The notes beneath the pieces were generated by a model that was not told the origin of the DNA, made no database searches, and was given only the letters and a program-made list of their open reading frames with translations. DNA of 58,019 nt from NCBI GenBank assembly GCA_903828265.1, contig CAIKLL010000089.1, positions 1 to 58,019 on the forward strand, given 5' to 3'. This DNA comes from an uncultured Rickettsiales bacterium. Lineage in GTDB: Bacteria > Pseudomonadota > Alphaproteobacteria > Rickettsiales > Rickettsiaceae. The position numbers and the translations under genes are program-made. Shown one piece after another: positions 10,789 through 22,498 of this stretch. The number at the start of each line of letters is the position of its first letter. Position 1 is the first letter of the stretch.

Positions 10789-11391
10789 ATGATCAAAGAA
10801 ACATCGGGACCAGATCAGCTGATTTACTTATTTTCTAAACTACCGGGACTTGGAACACGCTCAGCTAGAAGGATAGTGCTCCATTTACTACAGGACAAAG
10901 ATTTAAGACTCAAAGGCCTTATTGAAGGCTTACAAGATGCTGCTGCCAAAATCAATTGCTGCACCATTTGTAATAATATAGATTATAACTTGCAGTGCAG
11001 AATCTGCAGTGATCAACAGAGGAACGATAATATTATTGCTGTCGTTGAAACAGTGGCAGAATTATGGGCCATTGAACGTACTGGACATTTTAAAGGAAGG
11101 TATCACGTTCTAGGAGGCACCCTTTCTAGTAGTGCCAATCGTACCCCCGCGGATTTAAAATTACCTAGCTTGTTATCTAGATGTAATAACCATCAAACTA
11201 AAGAGTTAATTATTGCAACAAATTCAACTCTTGACGGGCAAACTACAGCTTATTTTATTACTGAATATTTCAAGGATTATCCAATTAAAACTTCAAGGCT
11301 TGCAAGTGGCATTCCAATAGGTGGAGAACTAGATTATTTAGATGAAGGAACCCTATGGGCAGCATTTGAAAGTAGAAAACCTTTTGAGTAA
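10789..11391 (+). CDS. recR: Recombination protein RecR
   Basis: [17 protein letters not shown], Cys4 zinc finger [17 protein letters not shown], Toprim region. Confidence 0.94.
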   Translation: MIKETSGPDQLIYLFSKLPGLGTRSARRIVLHLLQDKDLRLKGLIEGLQDAAAKINCCTICNNIDYNLQCRICSDQQRNDNIIAVVETVAELWAIERTGHFKGRYHVLGGTLSSSANRTPADLKLPSLLSRCNNHQTKELIIATNSTLDGQTTAYFITEYFKDYPIKTSRLASGIPIGGELDYLDEGTLWAAFESRKPFE

Positions 11392-11448
11392 TTTATATAA
11401 ATAATACCTAAAAACACTAATCTCCTTTTCAAATATTAGTTTAATTAA

Positions 11449-12591
11449 TTACATGTTTTTATAAACTGACATTACTTTCTCTAGCATTGTCTCAAGAGAA
11501 AAGTTTTCTATAGTAGATTTTCGTGCTGCCGCTGCTATTTCTTTAGCTTTATCTGTACCTAATATTGATAAACAATATTCAATTTTATCAGCAAGTTGCT
11601 CGCTATTTCCTGGATCAACATGGAACCCTGTTTTTTCATTTTCAATGGTTTTAGCAGCTCCGCCAATGTTTGTTGCTATTACCAATTTTTCCATCGATTG
11701 CGCTTCAATTATTGTCCTACCGAAAGCTTCTGGCTCTATTGAAGCAGAAACAACAATCTCAGCAATTCCGTATAAATTTATTATATTAGGTTCACTTCCA
11801 AATATTTGGATTTTATGCTGCATCTTATTTTTACTGATAAGACTTGCAACACGTTGCACATATAGCGGGTGTTTAGCTAAATCTCCAGTCATAATACAGT
11901 AAAAATTGAGATGTTTAATTTTACTTAGAGCTTCCACTAAAACAAGATGACCTTTCCACTCAGTCATTCTAGCAGGCAAAAGGATTACAGGCGCATTAGC
12001 GGGAACATTATATTTAGCTCGATATTTTAGCAATACTCCTTCATTTACTTTATCCTTACTAAATTCTTTATAATCAACCCCGCGATGGATTAACACAATT
12101 TTTTTGGGATCAACCCTATAATTTTTTATAATATGTTCTTTTACAAACTGAGATACTGCAATAACTACAACCCCTTCCGTCATTATGCTATTATAAAATT
12201 TTTTAATTTTAGTATGAAAATTATAAACTCCATGAAAAGTAGTAACTAATTTAATGCCCGTTGCTTTTGCTGCCATAAAACAACTCCATGCCGGCGCTCT
12301 TGATCTAGCATGTATGATATCTATTTTTTCTTCTTCTATGATTTTTGCTATTTTTTGGGAATTTAACCAAATACTTATTGGGTTCTTAGTAGCTACATTT
12401 AATTTTATATGTTTTGACCCGGATGCTTGCAAAATTTTAACAAGCGGGCCTCCAGCAGATATAACAATTGATTTATATCCAGACTCTACTACTTTTTTAG
12501 CAATTTCCAAAGTTCCTCTTTCGACTCCTCCAGAAACAAGCGCAGGAACGACTTGCAGTATAGTTTTTTTGTGATATTCTTCAGTAGACAT
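11449..12591 (-). CDS. Glycosyltransferase family 4
   Basis: GGVERGTLEIA N-terminus and EPEAFGRTIIEAQSMEKLVIATNIGG C-terminal GT-B motif. Confidence 0.88.
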   Translation of the reverse strand: MSTEEYHKKTILQVVPALVSGGVERGTLEIAKKVVESGYKSIVISAGGPLVKILQASGSKHIKLNVATKNPISIWLNSQKIAKIIEEEKIDIIHARSRAPAWSCFMAAKATGIKLVTTFHGVYNFHTKIKKFYNSIMTEGVVVIAVSQFVKEHIIKNYRVDPKKIVLIHRGVDYKEFSKDKVNEGVLLKYRAKYNVPANAPVILLPARMTEWKGHLVLVEALSKIKHLNFYCIMTGDLAKHPLYVQRVASLISKNKMQHKIQIFGSEPNIINLYGIAEIVVSASIEPEAFGRTIIEAQSMEKLVIATNIGGAAKTIENEKTGFHVDPGNSEQLADKIEYCLSILGTDKAKEIAAAARKSTIENFSLETMLEKVMSVYKNM

Positions 12592-12596
12592 AAAAA

Positions 12597-13391
12597 TTGC
12601 CCGAAATAGATAAAATGAAAAAGCTTTATACTAGCGACAAAAAAAGATTCCTTGCATATCATAAACAAATTGGTTCAAAAAATAAAGCCCCTTATATTAT
12701 TTTTCTTCATGGTTTAATGTCTAACATGAATGGCCATAAGGCTTTAGCGACTGCACAATATTGCCAGAAACAGGGATATAATTTTATTAGATTTGATAAT
12801 TTTGGTAACGGAAGTTCTTCTGGTGAATTTATTGATCAGACCATTAGTGATTGGGTATTAGGAATAAATTTAATCATCCAAGAATTAACTGAAGGACCCG
12901 TTTTATTAGTAGGTTCAAGTATGGGAGCATGGCTTGCCCTAATTGCTGCAAAATTACACCCCGAAAAGGTAATTGGTGTAGTAACCCTAGCAGCGGCGGT
13001 GGATTTTACTAAAGAGTTAATATGGGATAAGTTTACGAATGCGGAAAAAGATATTATTAAAAAACAAGGTATATATGATGTATGCAGTAATAATCCGGAA
13101 TGTAACGAATCTTATCCTATTAGTTATAATTTAATAGAAGATAGTAAAAAATACCTTATGCTTAATGGTCTATCTAAAGCAGACATCAATATCTGTTGCC
13201 CACTACATCTTATCCACGGAATGCAAGATATAGATGTTCCTTATAACATTTCCTTAAGGGTAGCAGAAAGAGTAGAATCACAAAAGGTAGTAGTTAAGTT
13301 AATAAAAGACGCCAATCATAGGCTTTCTAGAGAAGAAGATTTATTAATATTATACAATTCAATAGAAGAATTGCTTAAATCCATAGAATAA
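12597..13391 (+). CDS. Alpha/beta hydrolase
   Basis: FLHGLMSNM oxyanion region, GSSMGAW nucleophile elbow, HGMQDIDVP and DANHRLS. Start may be the internal ATG at 12615. Confidence 0.87.
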   Translation: MPEIDKMKKLYTSDKKRFLAYHKQIGSKNKAPYIIFLHGLMSNMNGHKALATAQYCQKQGYNFIRFDNFGNGSSSGEFIDQTISDWVLGINLIIQELTEGPVLLVGSSMGAWLALIAAKLHPEKVIGVVTLAAAVDFTKELIWDKFTNAEKDIIKKQGIYDVCSNNPECNESYPISYNLIEDSKKYLMLNGLSKADINICCPLHLIHGMQDIDVPYNISLRVAERVESQKVVVKLIKDANHRLSREEDLLILYNSIEELLKSIE

Positions 13392-13489
13392 TACCGATTA
13401 TCTGTATTTTTTGATAGAAAAAAACTTAAAACTATTTCAAATAAATACCTCTGCGCTATTTCTAAAGGTCATTAATTAGATCAGGTTAA

Positions 13490-13518
13490 TTGACAATATC
13501 CCTTTAGGAAGCTATAAC
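13490..13518 (+). promoter_or_regulatory. Putative sigma70 promoter upstream of gmk
   Basis: TTGACA (13490-13495), 17-bp spacer, TATAAC (13513-13518), about 55 bp before the gmk ATG. Confidence 0.55.
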
Positions 13519-13571
13519 CTGGATATTTAAGAGTAAAATTAGTTGCTTAATGACCAGAAAAATATAAATTA

Positions 13572-14162
13572 ATGCAAGAAAATTTCCCGAAAAAAGGGTT
13601 GGCCATAATCCTTTCTGCTCCTTCCGGTGGAGGGAAGTCCAGTATAGCTAGAGCCTTATTAGCTAGAGATACCACTTTAGTTAGGTCTATTTCTGCTACT
13701 ACTAGAAAACCACGCCCCGGAGATATTGATGGAAAAGATTATTTTTTTAAGTCAAAAAATGATTTTTTGAAAATGATAAGTGAGGGCAAATTACTTGAAT
13801 ATTCGGAAATATACGATAATTTGTACGGCATTCCTAAAGATTTTGTTGAGGCTCAGTTACACCAAGGACATGACCTAATATTCGATATTGATACCCAGGG
13901 AGCACAAAAATTAAAAACTATATTACCGAATTCAGTTGTTAGTATATTTATTTTACCCCCCTCTATTGACGAGCTTCGTAAAAGGTTAGAGGCACGAAAT
14001 CAAGATTCTCCGGAAGAGATCGACTTAAGGATAAATTTAGCTATAAAAGAAATTGAGCAGGCAAAAAACTACGATTATGTAGTAGTTAATAACGATTTTT
14101 TAACTAGTGTGAACACCATATATGACTTAATTAAATCTAAAAAAGAAAAAAGAGAATTGTAG
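13572..14162 (+). CDS. gmk: Guanylate kinase
   Basis: SAPSGGGKSSIARAL, SATTRKPRPGDIDGKDYFF, DIDTQGAQ. Confidence 0.95.
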   Translation: MQENFPKKGLAIILSAPSGGGKSSIARALLARDTTLVRSISATTRKPRPGDIDGKDYFFKSKNDFLKMISEGKLLEYSEIYDNLYGIPKDFVEAQLHQGHDLIFDIDTQGAQKLKTILPNSVVSIFILPPSIDELRKRLEARNQDSPEEIDLRINLAIKEIEQAKNYDYVVVNNDFLTSVNTIYDLIKSKKEKREL

Positions 14163-15404
14163 GTGAGAAAAGAAAAAAAGAAAATAGTAGGTGCATTTCT
14201 AGGTACTATAGTTGAGTATTACGATTATAGCTTATATGGCTTTTCTGCTGGTATAATAGCACTTAAATTTTTTCCTGAATTAGAGAAAATTCAAAGCCTT
14301 ATGTATGTATTTGGGATTTATGCGATTTCCTATCTATCAAAGCCTTTAGGATCGCTAATATTCAGCTTCATAGGAGATTTTTATGGAAGGCTAATCTCTC
14401 TTCGGATTACAATAATTGGCATCGCTATTCCCACTTTTACTATAGGTATTCTCCCTGATTTTAATAGCATAGGGATAACTGCTGCATATATTCTAATTAT
14501 TTGTAGGTTCATGCAAGGTTTTTTCTTAGGAGGAGAATATGATGGAGCTGCTATTTATGTTATCGAACATCTAGGAAAGAAAAATCATTATACTGCCTCG
14601 GCAATTACTAGGGCTTCCGGAGTAATTGGGTTATTATTAGGTATTGCAGTTACCAATCTCTTTAACTCCTCACTATTTCCTAATTGGGCTTGGCGTATGC
14701 CATTTATTTTATCGCTTCCACTTGCTTTTCTTACCATTTACTGTAGAAAATTTTTAACTGAAACCCCTGACTTTAACAGCTCAATACAACAAAAAATTGA
14801 AATTGATAGATTAGCTTCGCTTATTAAACGCAATAGCCTAACGTTACTACTGGCCATATTACTTGCCGGAGGATTCGGTATTACTTATCAGTTATCTATT
14901 ATTTTTATGAAACAATATTTACCGATAGCTATATCGGCTACTAGCACGATTATAACAAGTTTCTCTGTTTTTATAGTTTTTATATTCGGAGTTTCAATGC
15001 CAATTGCGGGTTTTTTGGCCGACAAATTCGGAGAAATGATTATAGTAAAAATAAGCTTATTACTAACGTTAATAGCTAGTGGGCTACTAGGAACAGCCAT
15101 TTATTATCAACTGGTAAACTTAACATTAATTTCTACAATTATTCTAGCTATATCGGTAGCACCATTTAATGCTTTAGCCCATGGGATAATTATCAAAGCC
15201 TTCCCCGTAAATGAACGTTATAGAGGTATTAGCCTTAGTCATACTATAGGATCGATGTTAATGTCCGGTACGGCTGCATACACCTCTTTATACTTCATGA
15301 AAGAGTATAAAATGATGCTGTTTCCTATAGTATATATAGCGTTTTCTGCCCTGATTGCTTTTTTTGTAATTTATAAGTTTTCTCAAAAACGTGAAAGTAC
15401 TTAA
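14163..15404 (+). CDS. MFS transporter, ProP-like metabolite/H+ symporter (GTG start)
   Basis: 413 aa, 12 TM; GTIVEYYDYSLYGF and RFMQGFFLGGEYDGA motifs. Confidence 0.88.
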   Translation: MRKEKKKIVGAFLGTIVEYYDYSLYGFSAGIIALKFFPELEKIQSLMYVFGIYAISYLSKPLGSLIFSFIGDFYGRLISLRITIIGIAIPTFTIGILPDFNSIGITAAYILIICRFMQGFFLGGEYDGAAIYVIEHLGKKNHYTASAITRASGVIGLLLGIAVTNLFNSSLFPNWAWRMPFILSLPLAFLTIYCRKFLTETPDFNSSIQQKIEIDRLASLIKRNSLTLLLAILLAGGFGITYQLSIIFMKQYLPIAISATSTIITSFSVFIVFIFGVSMPIAGFLADKFGEMIIVKISLLLTLIASGLLGTAIYYQLVNLTLISTIILAISVAPFNALAHGIIIKAFPVNERYRGISLSHTIGSMLMSGTAAYTSLYFMKEYKMMLFPIVYIAFSALIAFFVIYKFSQKREST

Positions 15405-15469
15405 TTTCAATAATTATTAGTAGTGCACTTATTAAAAGTAACTAACCTTATAAAATCGTAGTTAAACAA

Positions 15470-16939
15470 CTACAGAAAAGGCCATATCTTATCGATTTTC
15501 TTTATAATTTCCTCATTCATTTCAATTTTTTCTCCCCAATGCCTTGTTGTTTCCGGTGAAAGCTTATTGGTAGCATCAATACCTAACTTACTTCCAAGCC
15601 CAGATATCGGAGAAGCAAAATCCAGATAATCGATAGGGGAGTTTTCAATAAGGGTAAAATCACGTTTTGCATCAGTCCTAGTAGCCACCACCCACATAAC
15701 TTCTGACCAATTGCGAATATCAACATCATCATCTACAACTATAATGTATTTTGTATACATAAATTGCTGCAAGAAAGACCATATACCCATCATAATTCGT
15801 TTTGCTTGTCCTGGATAAGTTTTTCTTATAGATACAACCGCAATTCTATAAGAACAGCCTTCAGGAGGTAGCCAGAAATCCATGATCTCCGGAAATTGAT
15901 TTTGAATTAAAGGTATAAATATTTCATTTAATGCTTCTCCGAGGACGGAAGGCTCATCAGGCGGTTTACCTGTATAAGTGCTTAGGTAAACTGGATTTTT
16001 TCGCATTGTTATGGCGTGAATTTTAAATACCGGAAATAATTCAACCTCGTTGTAATAACCTGTATGGTCTCCAAATGGTCCCTCGGGCAAGTACTCATCT
16101 AAACTTACATAACCTTCTAAGACAATTTCAGCATTCGCCGGTACTTTTAAGTCAATGGTTTTGCACTGTACTAGTTCTATAGGACTACTCTGTAACAAAC
16201 CGGCAAAATTATATTCAGACATGGTATTTGGAATAGGCATAACAGCAGCTAGAGTTAAAGATGGATTTGCTCCGATTACAGCTGCGGCCGGCATAGGTGC
16301 TTGCAGATTTTTCCATTTATTATGGTGTGCGGCTCCCCCTCTCATTTTGAGCCAACGCATGAGAAGCTTGTCTTTTTCTACTACTTGTAACCGATATACA
16401 CCCAAGTTATAACTATCTGTTTTATCACTTCCGGTACCTTTAGTAATAATTAAAGGCCAAGTAATTAAAGGGCTAACGTCAAGAGGCCAGCATTTTTGAA
16501 TCGGCAAAATATTTAAATCCGGTTCTAAGATAACAATCTCCTGACATACTGCTTTTTTTACATTTTTAGGAGACATAGATAATATTCTTTTCGCAATCGG
16601 TAACATGGAGAACGTTTCTTTTATAGAAGATGGCGGTTCAGGATTTTTTAAAAATGCTAGTAGTTTCCCAAATTCGCGCAATTCTGATGGCGATTTTAAC
16701 CCCAAAGCCCAGCTTATTCTCTGTGGGTGAGCATATAAATTAGTAACAATCGGGAACTGTGATTTTTTACCATCTTCTTTAACCACATTCTCAAAAAGTA
16801 ATGCAGGACCGCTATTATGTAAAAATCGCTTACTGATTTCTGTTACTTCCAAATGGGTTGATACTACTTCTTTAATTCTTTTTAAATGGTTGTTTTTCTC
16901 TAAATATTCTAAGAAAGTAGGCAAATCTTTAAAGGTCAT
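15470..16939 (-). CDS. ubiD: UbiD-family 3-octaprenyl-4-hydroxybenzoate decarboxylase
   Basis: 489 aa; [12 protein letters not shown] and [19 protein letters not shown] motifs. Confidence 0.93.
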   Translation of the reverse strand: MTFKDLPTFLEYLEKNNHLKRIKEVVSTHLEVTEISKRFLHNSGPALLFENVVKEDGKKSQFPIVTNLYAHPQRISWALGLKSPSELREFGKLLAFLKNPEPPSSIKETFSMLPIAKRILSMSPKNVKKAVCQEIVILEPDLNILPIQKCWPLDVSPLITWPLIITKGTGSDKTDSYNLGVYRLQVVEKDKLLMRWLKMRGGAAHHNKWKNLQAPMPAAAVIGANPSLTLAAVMPIPNTMSEYNFAGLLQSSPIELVQCKTIDLKVPANAEIVLEGYVSLDEYLPEGPFGDHTGYYNEVELFPVFKIHAITMRKNPVYLSTYTGKPPDEPSVLGEALNEIFIPLIQNQFPEIMDFWLPPEGCSYRIAVVSIRKTYPGQAKRIMMGIWSFLQQFMYTKYIIVVDDDVDIRNWSEVMWVVATRTDAKRDFTLIENSPIDYLDFASPISGLGSKLGIDATNKLSPETTRHWGEKIEMNEEIIKKIDKIWPFL

Positions 16940-18015
16940 ATACTCGATTTGTTAATTTTCCAAATACTGAAAACTATACAAACAAATATGTTTAAGTAAC
17001 AGACAAAAATATATAAAGGTTCTTTATACGCAGCTTTTTGTATAGTAAAGTGAAAGTAAGCGACTACCATTACAGGTAAAAAAGTATAAAGCAGTTGTTT
17101 AATATTGGATTTTCTACTGTCGTTATTTGTAGTGAGAAACATAGTTAGTGCTAAAAATACCAAGGCATAATTAAACAAAGGCCAAATTAACCTTTGATGT
17201 CCATCTACAATCAGCCTAACCTTACTTTCCTCAGGCAAGTTACTATTAGGTTGCAACATCTCGGATACATAAAGTTCTAAACTGGTTTTACTACGATCAT
17301 TTTGGGAAGTATCCTCATTTTTAATTGCTATTAACAACTCGTCAAAATACAATTTAGTAATATTATTATTATTATCAAAGGATTGTCTAAAACCTTTCCG
17401 TAATTGAAATAAGGGAGTACCCTCATGGATTATTATTTTACCGGTTTTAGCAAATAAAATTGTACGATCTTTCGGTATTCTATTATCAAATAAAATCACT
17501 CCTTCTAAATTCCCATCAGCACTTTTTTTATCCAGATAAATTGTAAAATCTTTGGATATTTGATTAAATGACTTTGCATTAATTATATTTGTTGAGATAT
17601 AATTTTGGCGAAAATTATTAAGGTCATGCTTTAATTTGCTATAAGAAAAAGGCATTAAATATAAAGATATATAGTAAGAAACTAGCGTTATACAAAAAAC
17701 AACAAGAAGTCCTGGCTTTGCCAAGGCAAAATTACTGAGTCCGCCTACCCTAAGTATAATTAGCTGTCTATTTTCCTGTATCTTGTTATAAACATATATT
17801 ACCGCTAGCACAGAAATAAGAGGTGAAATCATAAAAAATATCGAGGGTATGATAAGAATAATTAGGTTTAGGAACTCAATTAATTCTACTCCTTTCTCTA
17901 ATAGGTATAGTAACTTCAATATCTGTGTAATCCATACAAGACTAGTCAGCACAAAACTTAACGCTATAAAAGGATAGAGGATAGTTTGCGCAATATACTT
18001 TTTATAAATTAACAT
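16936..18015 (-). CDS. lptF: LPS export permease LptF (YjgP/YjgQ family)
   Basis: Family N-terminus [28 protein letters not shown] + periplasmic + TM layout; 4-nt overlap with ubiD. Confidence 0.78.
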   Translation of the reverse strand: MLIYKKYIAQTILYPFIALSFVLTSLVWITQILKLLYLLEKGVELIEFLNLIILIIPSIFFMISPLISVLAVIYVYNKIQENRQLIILRVGGLSNFALAKPGLLVVFCITLVSYYISLYLMPFSYSKLKHDLNNFRQNYISTNIINAKSFNQISKDFTIYLDKKSADGNLEGVILFDNRIPKDRTILFAKTGKIIIHEGTPLFQLRKGFRQSFDNNNNITKLYFDELLIAIKNEDTSQNDRSKTSLELYVSEMLQPNSNLPEESKVRLIVDGHQRLIWPLFNYALVFLALTMFLTTNNDSRKSNIKQLLYTFLPVMVVAYFHFTIQKAAYKEPLYIFVCYLNIFVCIVFSIWKINKSSI

Positions 18016-18026
18016 TAAAAAATTGC

Positions 18027-18899
18027 TTAATTTGTATTAGCTGCAGGTAAGTTAAGGGTGTCATCAGATATTGACTGTATATATACAAAATCAAGATTTT
18101 TCAGATTTGTACTTAATTTTACAAAAATACCCTCATTATTAATTTTATAGATCTTTCCAACTAGCAGGCCGTAAGGGTAGATTTTACCATCCCCCGAAGT
18201 ATATATTAATTCTCCAACTTCTACCTTGTGCTCTTCTGAAAGGTAAATTAATAACGTCTCATCCCCCTGGTTTGCTAGAATCCCTCTTTCTCTAGAAGAT
18301 GAAGTAATAACAGGTACTCTTGAATTAGGATCACTCAGTAGCATGACGGAAGAATAATTATTACTTACATTTATAATTCTTCCTACCAGGCCATCTTGAT
18401 TTATTACTAAATTGTTTACCTTAATATTATTGTTTTCTCCTGCCTCAATTACCGCAGAACTTGATAAAGGAGTAATACTTGCACCCACTATCCGGGAAGT
18501 TATATAATTATATTCTAGCCTATCTGTAACCTTCAATAATTTCCGTAGTTCCTTATTCTCAGATAAAAGATGTGTTACCGTCTGCTCTAAATCTTTCATC
18601 CTAGTTAACTGCAGCTTCAGTTTTATATTTTCTGCCTCCAAATTACGAAAATATGACAACCTATCATACAATACTTCAACATTTTCTATTAAGTTATCAG
18701 CTATCCATGACCCGACCGAGAGCAAAGTACCATATATTTCAAGAGAGGATTTAGAAATAGTTTTTACAGGAAAAAATAAAAGATATGAACACCCACAAAG
18801 TAGAAATACAACACAAAATCTTTTAAATAGAAATAAGGTAAATCTGGCTAGTTCAATGAAATGATTTGTAGTTTTTACTCTATTTTCAATTAGTGCCAT
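18027..18899 (-). CDS. mreC: Rod shape-determining protein MreC
   Basis: N-terminal TM, coiled coil, SRIVGASITPLSSSAVIEAGENN...VVNQDGLVGRI; downstream of mreB. Confidence 0.92.
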   Translation of the reverse strand: MALIENRVKTTNHFIELARFTLFLFKRFCVVFLLCGCSYLLFFPVKTISKSSLEIYGTLLSVGSWIADNLIENVEVLYDRLSYFRNLEAENIKLKLQLTRMKDLEQTVTHLLSENKELRKLLKVTDRLEYNYITSRIVGASITPLSSSAVIEAGENNNIKVNNLVINQDGLVGRIINVSNNYSSVMLLSDPNSRVPVITSSSRERGILANQGDETLLIYLSEEHKVEVGELIYTSGDGKIYPYGLLVGKIYKINNEGIFVKLSTNLKNLDFVYIQSISDDTLNLPAANTN

Positions 18900-18901
18900 A
18901 A

Positions 18902-19957
<1,056 letters not shown>

Positions 19958-20016
19958 TTATACCCTTAATTATACAATGTTTGTTTACTCAACAATTTAT
20001 TAGAAAGTAGAGTATA

Positions 20017-21108
20017 TCAAGATTCATGAAAATGTAAAATGACAAAATTACCGATTAGAATTATCAATGAAATCGGTAATAAAACTGAAAATATCGGAGC
20101 AAGACCTCCATAGGCCAAAATACGAAGGCTGATTTCTAATATAAAATAAGTGGAAATCCCAGCAATAACAACCACTGCTTTATCTTTAACTCCGGAATTA
20201 TTTCTATTATCAAACTTTACAAACCAGCAGGCCAGAAGAGCCATAGCAAGTGTTGCAAGCGGTTTAAAGAGTTGTTTAAAAAAATATATTTGATAATCCA
20301 GAATCGGAACACCAAAACTGCCCAATTTATCAATTAGTTCAGGTAAACCCCAAATAGAGACCATTTCTTGTGAAATCAACCTTTGGCGTAAGTTATCAAT
20401 AGATAAATTGGTTGGTAAATATAATTCATTTAGTTTAGAACTTTCACTAGTCGTAGTAACTAAGGGGCTATAAAGTCTAAATTGGTTGTTATCCAGTTCT
20501 ACGAAAGAGGAATCAATCCTTTGGATTAATTCGTTTTTTGCATTGACACTAAGAATAGTAATATCGGAAATTGATTTTTTTGTTATATTAATTGATTTTA
20601 ATTTTATTATCCGGTCCGTATCTTGGTATTTCTCACTAAAAAAAATATCTGTTTTAAAAATAATAAGGTTATTATGTAAAGGGCTATTATCTAATTTTGC
20701 CTCCAATTTTTCATATTCCCTCATAGAATAAGCACCTAGAGGATTGATTACTGTTATTATAACAACGCCAAAAATAAAGCTTATGAAGATTGGAATAGCA
20801 AAAATCCGCCATACTGGAATTCCATTACTAACCATCACTATTAACTCGTTATGGATAGATAAATGACCTAAGAACAGTATAGTACTGATAAAACCAATTA
20901 TAGCACTAATCTCATTAAATAAATAGGGTATTTTCAGAACTACTAAAAGCCAGAAATCTTCAGATTGAATATGAATAGATTTAAACTTTTGTAGGGTACC
21001 AAAAGTGCCTGAAACAAGAAGAATGAAAAATAAAACAATAGAAGTTAAGAACAGATACCAAGCAAATCGGCGTATTAAATATTTAGTAATAACCGGAGAA
21101 GTGAGCAT
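20017..21108 (-). CDS. lptG: LPS export permease LptG (YjgP/YjgQ family)
   Basis: ITKYLIRRFAWYLFLTSIVLFFILL N-terminus, HNELIVMVSNGIPVWRI motif. Confidence 0.8.
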   Translation of the reverse strand: MLTSPVITKYLIRRFAWYLFLTSIVLFFILLVSGTFGTLQKFKSIHIQSEDFWLLVVLKIPYLFNEISAIIGFISTILFLGHLSIHNELIVMVSNGIPVWRIFAIPIFISFIFGVVIITVINPLGAYSMREYEKLEAKLDNSPLHNNLIIFKTDIFFSEKYQDTDRIIKLKSINITKKSISDITILSVNAKNELIQRIDSSFVELDNNQFRLYSPLVTTTSESSKLNELYLPTNLSIDNLRQRLISQEMVSIWGLPELIDKLGSFGVPILDYQIYFFKQLFKPLATLAMALLACWFVKFDNRNNSGVKDKAVVVIAGISTYFILEISLRILAYGGLAPIFSVLLPISLIILIGNFVILHFHES

Positions 21109-21187
21109 GCAATTATTTTTGGATTTACTCAGAAGCAGAACCTAATGTATATAAAACTTTACCTCAATTTTTTATCAAGATATCAGA

Positions 21188-21264
21188 TGGTGGGCCCGGC
21201 AGGACTTGAACCTGCGACCACTCCGTTATGAGCGGAGCGCTCTAACCAACTGAGCTACAAGCCC
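21188..21264 (-). tRNA. tRNA with CAT anticodon, likely tRNA-Ile2 (lysidine type)
   Basis: Reverse complement GGGCTTGTAGCTCAGTTGGTTAGAGCGCTCCGCTCATAACGGAGTGGTCGCAGGTTCAAGTCCTGCCGGGCCCACCA folds as a cloverleaf with loop CTCATAA. GGGCYTG/CRGGCCC acceptor favours Ile2 over elongator Met, but this is not certain. Confidence 0.85.
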
Positions 21265-21456
21265 TAAAAAATTTCTATATACAGTTACTTGTGTATTTTA
21301 ACGCTTTTTTAGACCCTTATATACTCGCCTTTATATAAAGTCCAGAAATTTTTATTATAATTAATAATAATTAGCATAAGGAATTTAAAATAAAACTACA
21401 CTTACAAATTTTTAAATTAACCGTGATATAAATAAATTTAAGCTAATTTAATCCTC

Positions 21457-22260
21457 CTAGGCTATTTTGCGCTTCTTAAGAGTAGCATATTCCCTGGTTT
21501 TCGCAAGCCTGGCGAAACGAGCGAAAGCAAAAATAATTGAATCAATAAAACCATCAAATCCAAAAATAAAATAACGGCGTATTATGAAAGCTTTAAAAAA
21601 GCATAGAGGAAACTCAAAAGCTATACGAAGTAACGAAGGTTTCCTACCAAGTAGAATCATGTCTTTAGCTTGCTCCCCTGAATAAAAATTGGCTTTATTT
21701 ATCAGTTGCTCTATTGAAGTAGCTGATCTATGATAAGCGGGATGTTTTAGTTTAAAAACAATATTATTCTTTGTGGCAGCCTCACTATTAAAAGTCACAG
21801 CATCATGAGTGGTAGTTCTTGTTGTATTAGCAAAGCTGCAAAAAGTACGATCATATAATCTTATAAACCGATTTGCCGGAGCTAAAAACCTCGCTTTTTC
21901 GTCACTTCGATGTAGAATAACAAAATTTATATCATATGCTTTGTACTCATTATAACTAGCAACACTGAATTTTTTTCTTATTTCATGTTGCAATTCCGCA
22001 GTTAATTCTTCATCTGCATCAATATTTAAAATCCAGTCATGCTTACATAATGATTCACCAAATGATTTTTGCTTTACATACCCTTGCCACTCATTAAATA
22101 CCACCCTTGCGCCCAGCTCTTGCGCAATAGAAACGGTATCATCCGTACTGCCGCTATCTATCACTATAAGTTCATCAACAATATTTTTAACACTATTAAT
22201 AGCTCTAGCTATTCTATGAGCTTCGTTTTTAGTAATAATAAATCCAGAAATTTTAATCAT
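21457..22260 (-). CDS. Glycosyltransferase family 2 (LPS core type)
   Basis: SGFIITKNEAHRIARAINSVKNIVDELIVIDSGSTDDTVSIAQELGARV...WILNIDADEELT. Confidence 0.9.
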   Translation of the reverse strand: MIKISGFIITKNEAHRIARAINSVKNIVDELIVIDSGSTDDTVSIAQELGARVVFNEWQGYVKQKSFGESLCKHDWILNIDADEELTAELQHEIRKKFSVASYNEYKAYDINFVILHRSDEKARFLAPANRFIRLYDRTFCSFANTTRTTTHDAVTFNSEAATKNNIVFKLKHPAYHRSATSIEQLINKANFYSGEQAKDMILLGRKPSLLRIAFEFPLCFFKAFIIRRYFIFGFDGFIDSIIFAFARFARLAKTREYATLKKRKIA

Positions 22261-22498
22261 GTTTTATATTTTATCAATATTAAGCATGGCTATCTTAAAC
22301 ATGCTTTACTTAATGTTTAAGGCAGAAAAAACATTATGTTTTGGACACGTAATAGCTAAATCATGAGCTTATAATAACCAACTTTATACTTGTTAGTAAC
22401 ATATAGCTAGTAATAAGTGGGAATGATTAAGCATATTTTAATGGATTCTGCCACACAAAACTAGCGACTTCAATCTAAGCTATCGACAAAATATTATA

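Noticed and set aside
10199-10796. Minus-strand ORFs 10199-10459, 10402-10659 and 10581-10796
   Set aside because: Shadow ORFs opposite dnaX end and ybaB; no recognisable domain.
12254-12574. 106-aa plus-strand ORF
   Set aside because: Antisense to the GT4 gene, no RBS or domain.
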